Of a stretch of DNA of 11,116 bases, positions 7,162 through 11,116 are shown one piece after another. Location of the stretch: positions 1 to 11,116 of the forward strand of contig JASHXQ010000121.1 of NCBI GenBank assembly GCA_030043455.1, in the 5' to 3' direction. The notes beneath the pieces were generated by a model. It was not told the origin of the DNA, did not search any database, and saw only the letters and a list, made by a program, of their open reading frames with translations. The number at the start of each line of letters is the position of its first letter. Position 1 is the stretch's first letter. Origin of the DNA: Nitrososphaerales archaeon. GTDB taxonomy: Archaea > Thermoproteota > Nitrososphaeria > Nitrososphaerales > CADDZS01. The position numbers were made by a program, and so were the translations under genes.

Positions 7162-8057
7162 TGTGAAAAGTGCACCGCCGAGTACCCAACCACCGAAGCT
7201 TTGTCGCCCGAGGTCTCTCCACTAGTCGCGTACTTCAGGAGAGTACCTCGACGCTTTCCGAGTTTCTCTGAAAGATGCATGACAGCAGCGATGGCACCGT
7301 AACCACACGTAGAAATGTTCTTTCTCTCCAGCACTGTGTAGAAAGGACGAACTGCCAGCTTTACTACCTCTTCAAGGAGCTGATGATCCTTTTTCGAGGC
7401 TAAGTCGTGCGGTTCATAATGAGTGAGGTCGCTAGACCCGATCACTAGAAAGGGTGACTTTTCCCTTTCAATTAAAGAGAAAAGCTCGTCCGCGACTTCT
7501 ATCGAAGACGCCAGATCCTGCAACATCAGACTGATTGGAAGAATGGAGAATTCACTCGAGAGAAGTCCACTCATCGTTTGTAGAAAGGGAATCTGCACCT
7601 CGATCGAGTGTTCCCTGGAGTGTGCGAGATTGTCAATATCTATGATGCTGGAGGAAGAGGAAAGACGCTTTCCCATCTCGGTCGCGACCTTAATGTCGCC
7701 CAAGGGAGTTTTCCATTCCTCCGCCCCGGATAGCGCTATTCCGCTACCGATTCCATAATGGTTGGGCCCTAAAATCACCACCGTGACATCCTTTGCGTCC
7801 TTGAATTTTTGAAAGAAATCAAAGGAAATGTTGTAGCTGTGTGCTGCCACCGGGCCTGAATAAATGTAGCCCGCATGGGGGACAATCACACACTCTACCC
7901 TGGAAATGTCTCCGGGTGAAGGGACGGAACTAGGAGAGGGAAATTTACCGGGGCCCAGTGCATTGGTAAAACAGCGGTGGATAAGCTCGTAAAGTTCGTC
8001 CTTATCGCTGGGATAGAATTGACCTGAAACCGCAGGCGATCGAGTACTAGAAGCCAT
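7158..8057 (-). CDS. MEMO1-family protein (AmmeMemoRadiSam system protein B)
   Basis: A member of the MEMO family, related in fold to extradiol dioxygenases and LigB-type enzymes. In prokaryotes it often travels with AMMECR1-like and radical SAM proteins, and its reaction is not established. The 299 residues keep the pocket residues known from human MEMO1: His61 in PHAGYIYSG, His100 in LGPNHYG, Asp210 and His213 in GSSDLTH, and Cys251 in STCGYGA. REHSIEVQIPFLQ (148-160) is another family signature. The start is ATG at 8057, 32 bases after rps2. Its stop overlaps the mvk start. The rps2-memo-mvk order is a recurrent archaeal arrangement, which hints at a link to lipid synthesis or cell physiology, but no AMMECR1 or radical SAM partner is present here. 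The copper or iron binding reported for the human protein should not be assumed. Confidence 0.93.
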   Translation of the reverse strand: MASSTRSPAVSGQFYPSDKDELYELIHRCFTNALGPGKFPSPSSVPSPGDISRVECVIVPHAGYIYSGPVAAHSYNISFDFFQKFKDAKDVTVVILGPNHYGIGSGIALSGAEEWKTPLGDIKVATEMGKRLSSSSSIIDIDNLAHSREHSIEVQIPFLQTMSGLLSSEFSILPISLMLQDLASSIEVADELFSLIEREKSPFLVIGSSDLTHYEPHDLASKKDHQLLEEVVKLAVRPFYTVLERKNISTCGYGAIAAVMHLSEKLGKRRGTLLKYATSGETSGDKASVVGYSAVHFSQ

Positions 8058-8089
8058 TGCTGCCGCAGCGATGGATGCCTGCTAACAAG

Positions 8090-8743
8090 CTATTCGTACG
8101 ATCTCTCTTCGTCTTCCTCGACGAGCTTTGTCTCAAAATCTTCGATCGAATATTTCATTATCTGGTCCGAACTCAATGCGCCGCTGTGCATCAGGACGTA
8201 CCGCGCAAGGAGCCAAAAGATTGCTGCAAGCGCGCTCCTTCCACGATTGTTCGCGGGAATTACCACGTCTACGTTAGCTGTTACGTTGTCTGTGTCGCAG
8301 ATAGCGACTACAGGGATTCCGAGCTTGGAAGCCTCATCGAGTGCCTGGAAATCAACAGCAGGATCCGCAACTATTACAATTTCAGGATCTAGATGGCGGG
8401 GAAAGAGTGGATTTGTAAAAGTTCCAGGCATGAATCGGCCCGTTAACGCAACCGCCCCTGTGGCTTCGCAGAATTTGTCAATTGGAGTCTTCGCGTATTC
8501 TCGAGCCGAATAAACCACTACTCTCGAGATCTCGGCTCGCGCAATGAATTTGGCGGCGACGTCGATTCGAAATAGCGTCTTTGAAACGTCAATTACGTGC
8601 AAGCCATTAGCCTGCGTACGGCTCACAAACTGTGCCATACTTTTCGTCTTTACAAGGGTCCCAATCCTAATCCCGGTGGAGAGAAGCGCGCGTTCAGACA
8701 ACCCTGGGGCTATAGTAGCTTCTGCAGAGCCCTCCTCTTCCAC
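8090..8743 (-). CDS. rps2: Small-subunit ribosomal protein uS2
   Basis: Structural protein of the small ribosomal subunit. Recognisable archaeal uS2 parts are STGIRIGT near the N-terminus, the segment FIARAEISRVVVYSAREYA, TGRFMPGTFTNP, the stretch EIVIVADPAVDFQALDEA, and IPVVAICDTDN followed by VDVVIPANNRGR. The C-terminus is acidic. Two starts are possible: TTG at 8770 (226 residues) or GTG at 8743 (217 residues). I prefer GTG because GGAG stands five bases in front of it. The TATA box at 8800-8808 puts the transcript start near 8776, which would leave TTG with a 5-7 base leader and no Shine-Dalgarno. The N-terminus is poorly conserved in the family, so this is not certain. It is the first gene of the unit that continues with the MEMO gene, mvk, ipk, the prenyl synthase and gltX. 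Confidence 0.95.
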   Translation of the reverse strand: MEEEGSAEATIAPGLSERALLSTGIRIGTLVKTKSMAQFVSRTQANGLHVIDVSKTLFRIDVAAKFIARAEISRVVVYSAREYAKTPIDKFCEATGAVALTGRFMPGTFTNPLFPRHLDPEIVIVADPAVDFQALDEASKLGIPVVAICDTDNVTANVDVVIPANNRGRSALAAIFWLLARYVLMHSGALSSDQIMKYSIEDFETKLVEEDEERSYE

Positions 8744-8748
8744 TTCAT

Positions 8749-8752
8749 CTCC
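8749..8752 (-). promoter_or_regulatory. GGAG Shine-Dalgarno favouring the GTG start of rps2
   Basis: GGAG on the minus strand ends five bases before GTG 8743. It lies downstream of the alternative TTG at 8770, so it supports the later start. Confidence 0.5.
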
Positions 8753-8799
8753 CTGAGCTAAATTCGACAACTTAGGTAAACGACTGCTTTCTTGCGCAC

Positions 8800-8808
8800 T
8801 TTATAAAA
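8800..8808 (-). promoter_or_regulatory. TATA box of the rps2-mvk-gltX operon
   Basis: The minus strand reads TTTTATAAA at 8808-8800, the strongest TATA box in the window, in the gap between the metallopeptidase-like gene and rps2. The expected transcript start is near 8776. An 8-bp perfect dyad (8810-8832) abuts its upstream side, where the TFB recognition element would lie. Confidence 0.75.
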
Positions 8809-8809
8809 T

Positions 8810-8832
8810 GCTTACCCAAGCTGAGGGTAAGC
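8810..8832. repeat. 8-bp perfect inverted repeat next to the rps2 TATA box
   Basis: GCTTACCC at 8810-8817 and GGGTAAGC at 8825-8832 are exact reverse complements with a 7-base loop. On the minus strand this hairpin follows the stop of the metallopeptidase-like gene by about 10 bases and is followed by ATTTTAT, so it could be a terminator for that gene. It could equally be an operator over the TFB element of rps2. A 10-base palindrome AGAGTACTCT (8835-8844) lies beside it, over the stop codon. Confidence 0.55.
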
Positions 8833-8842
8833 TCAGAGTACT

Positions 8843-9376
8843 CTAGCCTATGTATGAGGTACTCGAGCTATCGAATTTCTGTACGACTTCAAAGTCCTTC
8901 GAAAAAGGCTGCTGTGAGAGAGATTGAAGCTGAGGGTACATTTCCAACCAGTTTGCATTAGCGAGTTTGACTGTGGGATGACTCGGCCCCAAGGCTGAGC
9001 TTGAAACTCGCTGGGCAACACGCCTAACTTCGTTTTCGTCGAGATATCCCAAGCTGTGCAAATACTCGTGCAACAAGATCATGAATACAAAAGCATTGAT
9101 CTCTTTCGGATTCCTAGTCACCGACTGTAATCCATTGATCAAAGTCTTGTTCGCTACGATGATATTCGCTCCAACCGGGTGATAAGCACCCACCGTGCTA
9201 GGCATGTTAGCCAAGACTAACGTGAGGCCTGCCCGGTGCTCACCCAACTCCTCCTCGACGACGCGCTTTACGAGCTCGAAGATCTCATCATAGTCCTGAG
9301 CCCGGTCCACGCGCCGAGCCAGATCTTCTTGTCTTGCCTTCTTTGCGAGGAAAAAGGAATCTGAGTTTTCAGTCAT
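8843..9376 (-). CDS. Small zinc-metallopeptidase-like protein (HExxHxxGxxD)
   Basis: I do not recognise a named family. The 177 residues contain LLHEYLHSLGYLDENEV at 101-117. His103, Glu104 and His107 form a classic HExxH zinc site, and with Gly110 and Asp113 the pattern HExxHxxGxxD resembles metzincins that use Asp as third ligand (snapalysin type). His133 in GPSHPTVKLA is an alternative ligand. The N-terminal 45 residues look helical and strongly charged (possible coiled coil). A central segment GAYHPVGANIIVANKTLI resembles the strand region before the zinc helix in small zincins. No signal peptide or membrane span is seen, so it is probably cytoplasmic. The start is ATG at 9376, 20 bases after the thioredoxin stop, without a clear Shine-Dalgarno. 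It is probably co-transcribed with thioredoxin. Activity as a peptidase is inference from the motif only. Confidence 0.85.
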   Translation of the reverse strand: MTENSDSFFLAKKARQEDLARRVDRAQDYDEIFELVKRVVEEELGEHRAGLTLVLANMPSTVGAYHPVGANIIVANKTLINGLQSVTRNPKEINAFVFMILLHEYLHSLGYLDENEVRRVAQRVSSSALGPSHPTVKLANANWLEMYPQLQSLSQQPFSKDFEVVQKFDSSSTSYIG

Positions 9377-9396
9377 ATTGCAATAGGATCTCTGAT

Positions 9397-9738
9397 TTAG
9401 GCGATCTGATTTTTCGCGAGCAGTCTTTCGTAGAACTCTGGAGGTGCCGCCCCGATTGCCTGGTCCACGGCTTTCCCATCCTTGAATAACACAATCATCG
9501 GTATGCTCATGACGTTGAACTTCATTGCGAGCTCCTGATTATCGTCAACATTCACCTTTACCACCTTAACTTTTCCCGAATACTTCGCAGCAAGTTTCTC
9601 GATAACAGGCGAGACCATCCTACAAGGACCGCACCACGGGGCCCAAAAATCCACCATCACGGGGGTGCTCGACTTTTCAACTTCGTTACTCCAGTTCGAG
9701 TCCGTACCTTCCACGACCTGCGCAGATGAGCTAGGCAT
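9397..9738 (-). CDS. Thioredoxin
   Basis: Cytoplasmic dithiol-disulfide oxidoreductase. With the ATG at 9738 there are 113 residues, the usual size of a single-domain thioredoxin. The active site WCGPC is at 35-39 (Cys36, Cys39) after the DFWAPWCGPC stretch, with the buried acidic residue Asp30. The cis-proline is Pro80 in MSIPMIVLF, and FKDGKAV (85-91) closes the fold. Three starts are possible: TTG 9750, ATG 9747 and ATG 9738. The TATA-like TTAAATAT at 9769-9762 lies at exactly -31 to -24 of ATG 9738, which favours a leaderless message from that codon. Two TCCCGAA sites spaced 20 bases stand directly upstream of the TATA element. The gene lies 66 bases after the winged-helix gene and 20 bases before the metallopeptidase-like gene. 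It is not part of the usual archaeal rpoN-rps2 neighbourhood as I know it. Confidence 0.95.
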   Translation of the reverse strand: MPSSSAQVVEGTDSNWSNEVEKSSTPVMVDFWAPWCGPCRMVSPVIEKLAAKYSGKVKVVKVNVDDNQELAMKFNVMSIPMIVLFKDGKAVDQAIGAAPPEFYERLLAKNQIA

Positions 9739-9761
9739 AACAACCATCAAGGTCGCTGGAA

Positions 9762-9769
9762 ATATTTAA
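9762..9769 (-). promoter_or_regulatory. TATA box of the thioredoxin gene (leaderless)
   Basis: The minus strand reads TTAAATAT at 9769-9762. Its distance to ATG 9738 (31 bases from 5' edge to A) is the expected spacing from TATA to transcript start, so the mRNA should begin at or next to the start codon. Confidence 0.6.
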
Positions 9770-9776
9770 GGGTTCT

Positions 9777-9807
9777 GTCCCGAAATTCCGTAATCTTTCC
9801 CGAATTA
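9777..9807. promoter_or_regulatory. Two TCCCGAA motifs 20 bp apart upstream of thioredoxin
   Basis: On the plus strand TCCCGAAATT begins at 9778 and TCCCGAATTA begins at 9798, an exact 20-base spacing (about two helical turns). The nearer one lies 8 bases upstream of the thioredoxin TATA element; the farther one overlaps the TAA stop of the winged-helix gene. This is a candidate operator pair; the binding protein is unknown, and the neighbouring winged-helix protein is the obvious candidate. Confidence 0.4.
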
Positions 9808-10095
9808 CTTCGATGGCGGAACGAGCCTGAAACAGATCTTCCTCCTTCCAGGCTCCGATTCACCCTTTTTCAGGTAGGCTTCCACGATGCCGATCCTTTC
9901 CAACAGATCCATATGATCCATCACAGTGGAGTAGGAGGCGCCCGTTTCCTTGGAAAGATCATCCGCAGTTCGATCCATTTTTTCCAAGGCTTGAAGAATC
10001 TTGACTCGCGTATCGCAGGGAGTCACAAGCTTGAAGCCGGAAACCTCGATAACACAGAATGAACCCATCCTGCTAGAGATTTCTTTGACCTTCAT
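9805..10095 (-). CDS. Small winged-helix (ArsR-like) transcription regulator
   Basis: Probable DNA-binding regulator. From ATG 10095 it has 96 residues. An N-terminal beta segment (about 1-25) is followed by CDTRVKILQALEKM (27-40) and then the helix-turn-helix ADDLSKETGASYSTVMDHMDLLERIGIVEAY, whose recognition helix is near 54-66. The wing is the basic YLKKGESEPGRRKICFRL. This layout is that of ArsR-like winged helices. There is no metal-binding CxC box. Three cysteines (14, 27, 88) are present; redox sensing would fit the thioredoxin next door but is only a guess. An in-frame TTG at 10149 would add 18 basic residues. I prefer ATG because the TTG lies inside a candidate operator palindrome, but neither start has a Shine-Dalgarno. 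The gene follows rpoN by 17 bases if the TTG start is used, or 71 if ATG is used. Confidence 0.82.
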   Translation of the reverse strand: MKVKEISSRMGSFCVIEVSGFKLVTPCDTRVKILQALEKMDRTADDLSKETGASYSTVMDHMDLLERIGIVEAYLKKGESEPGRRKICFRLVPPSK

Positions 10096-10142
10096 CCGCG
10101 AGAAAATAGTGCGACTTTCGTTCTTTTTAGTCTTTAGGCGTT

Positions 10143-10160
10143 GTCCCAATAATTCGGGAA
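10143..10160. promoter_or_regulatory. Imperfect palindrome with TCCCGAA upstream of the winged-helix gene
   Basis: The plus strand has TCCC at 10144-10147, AATAATT in the middle and CGGGAA at 10155-10160, an imperfect palindrome. Its right half, TAATTCGGGAA (10150-10160), is the exact reverse complement of TTCCCGAATTA at 9797-9807, so identical 11-base inverted copies bracket the regulator gene. It is a candidate autoregulatory operator. Confidence 0.4.
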
Positions 10161-10166
10161 TCAGAC

Positions 10167-10403
10167 CTAAAATCTATCACTCGAGAATTCGAGATGTCTC
10201 TTCCAGAGCGCCTCATTGTAAGGCATCAACTGGTCGATAATGTCCATGCTCGAGATCAGCATCCGTCTGCAGCAGTACCTCTTCAAGCCAAGTGAATCCA
10301 GAACCTTAGCCGGGTCTTCGCCGTTTTTGATCCGGTTAGAGAATTCATTGTACTTGTCCGCTACCAAGTTCCCGCACGTAAAACACCGGACTGGGGTGAT
10401 CAT
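10167..10403 (-). CDS. rpoN: RNA polymerase subunit N (Rpb10 homologue)
   Basis: Small zinc-binding subunit of archaeal RNA polymerase that, with subunits D, L and P, forms the assembly platform. The atypical zinc motif is complete: Cys7 and Cys10 in PVRCFTCG, and the adjacent pair Cys44-Cys45 in RYCCRRML. The 78-residue length is a little above the usual 60-70 because of a longer C-terminal tail after residue 60, which ends in a charged [16 protein letters not shown] stretch. It starts with ATG at 10403, 14 bases after rps9, with only a poor Shine-Dalgarno. The rpl13-rps9-rpoN order is strongly conserved in archaea. RpoK, which commonly follows, is not present downstream here. The symbol is the archaeal subunit name and is unrelated to bacterial sigma-54. 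Confidence 0.96.
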   Translation of the reverse strand: MITPVRCFTCGNLVADKYNEFSNRIKNGEDPAKVLDSLGLKRYCCRRMLISSMDIIDQLMPYNEALWKRHLEFSSDRF

Positions 10404-10417
10404 TTTCTAAATATCCA

Positions 10418-10828
10418 CTACCTGTATGATTTCTGCTTTCGTCTTCTGGCGCCCGGACCGCCGAATTTCTTCGATTCGGACTGTCTGTTATCGCCAGAGA
10501 GCAAATGGACATCGTGTTCTATAATTCTCTTTCGCAACTCCTGTCCTCTGGTGGCATCCACGAGCGCCTTGGAAATCGCCATCGCCGCAGCTTCTGCCTG
10601 TCCCATGAATCCGCCTCCTTCAACTCTGACATCGATGTCGAACTTATCGCGCAGCTCTCCAGAAAGCACCAGAGGTGTCAAAACTCTCTGCCTTGCCACG
10701 GAGGGACTCATCACCTCAACAGGAACGTTATTCACCCGGATACGTCCCGTTCCAGGTGTTATGGCTGCAGTAGCTCGAGCCCGCTTCCGGGCTCCTGCAT
10801 AGAGTTTAGTCTTTTTCGCAGTAACCAT
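10418..10828 (-). CDS. rps9: Small-subunit ribosomal protein uS9
   Basis: Ribosomal protein whose C-terminal tail reaches the P-site tRNA. From ATG 10828 there are 136 residues. Diagnostic parts are the ARKRARATAAITPGTGRIRVN segment (about 13-33), the VEGGGFMGQAEAAAMAISKAL segment with the family GGG.GQA pattern, and the basic C-terminus GGPGARRRKQKSYR ending in the conserved SYR. An upstream ATG at 10864 would overlap the end of rpl13 by 22 bases and add 12 residues. I prefer 10828 because AGGA lies two bases upstream, with a GAGG further up, and because the TAKK-type N-terminus fits the family. It sits 14 bases after rpl13 and 14 before rpoN. Confidence 0.96.
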   Translation of the reverse strand: MVTAKKTKLYAGARKRARATAAITPGTGRIRVNNVPVEVMSPSVARQRVLTPLVLSGELRDKFDIDVRVEGGGFMGQAEAAAMAISKALVDATRGQELRKRIIEHDVHLLSGDNRQSESKKFGGPGARRRKQKSYR

Positions 10829-10842
10829 CTTCCTTTTCCTCT

Positions 10843-11116
10843 TTAGGACGTCTCGCCCTTCCATCCGATCCGGTGGGCAACTTCTCCAAGCGGGACGTAA
10901 TAGGCGAGAGGCTTCGTTGCTTTTGCTTCTTCAAAATTGGTAAAAGAAATCTTTTCCATCCCTTTCGGAATGTCGGTGTATACACGTAGTCGCCTGATCG
11001 CAGACAATCCCTTCGTCTTAGTTCTAGGAATCATCCCTCTTATAGTTCTGGAAAGAATGCCTGCCGGAGTTCGAGGGTGAAAAGGTCCATGCTTTGGATG
11101 GACGACGCTAGCAATT
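10843..11116 (-). CDS. rpl13: Large-subunit ribosomal protein uL13, C-terminal part
   Basis: Only the last 90 residues are in the window; the gene enters from the right edge and stops with TAA at 10843. The visible part includes HPKHGPFHPRTPAGILSRTI and RGMIPRTKTKG, matching the family motif around RGMLP, then LRVYTDIP. The first complete codon in the window is at 11115-11113. The internal ATG at 11034 is a normal methionine of the RGM motif and not a start. rps9 begins 14 bases downstream. In most archaea rpl18e precedes this gene and would be expected just outside the window. Confidence 0.95.
   Translation of the reverse strand, partial: IASVVHPKHGPFHPRTPAGILSRTIRGMIPRTKTKGLSAIRRLRVYTDIPKGMEKISFTNFEEAKATKPLAYYVPLGEVAHRIGWKGETS

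Noticed and set aside
9572..9588. A near copy of the 9796-9812 sequence within the thioredoxin gene as a further operator
   Set aside because: It encodes conserved thioredoxin sequence (AAKYSGKVK), so the similarity is explained by coding and cannot be counted as evidence.
11034..11036. ATG at 11034 as the start of a short independent gene
   Set aside because: The reading frame continues upstream to the window edge with uL13 sequence, so this is the internal Met of the RGM motif.

Overview
This window looks like a chromosomal housekeeping region of an archaeon. All 17 genes I can support lie on the minus strand, so transcription runs from high to low coordinates. Archaeal identity rests on eukaryote-like ribosomal proteins (eL24, eS28, L7Ae), RNA polymerase subunit N, aIF5B-type initiation factor, archaeal-type GluRS, isopentenyl phosphate kinase with mevalonate kinase, and TATA boxes about 26 bases upstream of likely starts. 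The L7Ae and gene-order features suggest the TACK group, possibly a Thaumarchaeota/Nitrososphaeria relative. That placement is inference from memory of family sequences, not a phylogeny.

Layout in transcription order: (1) 11116-10167: the 3' end of rpl13, then rps9 and rpoN. (2) 10149-8843: three less standard genes, namely a small winged-helix regulator, a thioredoxin with what looks like a leaderless start, and a small zinc-metallopeptidase-like protein with HExxHxxGxxD. (3) 8770-2482: rps2, a MEMO1-family gene, mevalonate kinase, isopentenyl phosphate kinase, a short-chain prenyl diphosphate synthase and gltX. These are tightly packed, with an ATGA overlap and a 22-base overlap, behind one strong TATA box. 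(4) 2314-988: rpl7ae, rps28e, rpl24e and ndk behind another TATA box, followed by the 5' part of infB (aIF5B), which runs off the left edge.

Blocks 1, 3 and 4 match gene orders widely conserved in archaea. They couple ribosome and RNA polymerase production with isoprenoid lipid synthesis (mevalonate to phosphomevalonate; isopentenyl phosphate to IPP; then chain elongation) and translation initiation. Compared with the order I know from methanogens, rpoK and enolase are absent between rpoN and rps2. The type 2 IPP isomerase and metallo-beta-lactamase genes are absent between ipk and the prenyl synthase.

The most unusual part is block 2. The motif TCCCGAA occurs at both ends of the regulator gene: one copy over its upstream side and two copies exactly 20 bases apart in front of the thioredoxin TATA box. 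This suggests a small self-contained regulator/thioredoxin unit. I see no RNA genes, insertion sequences, CRISPR arrays or broken genes, and no gene-free stretch longer than about 170 bases.
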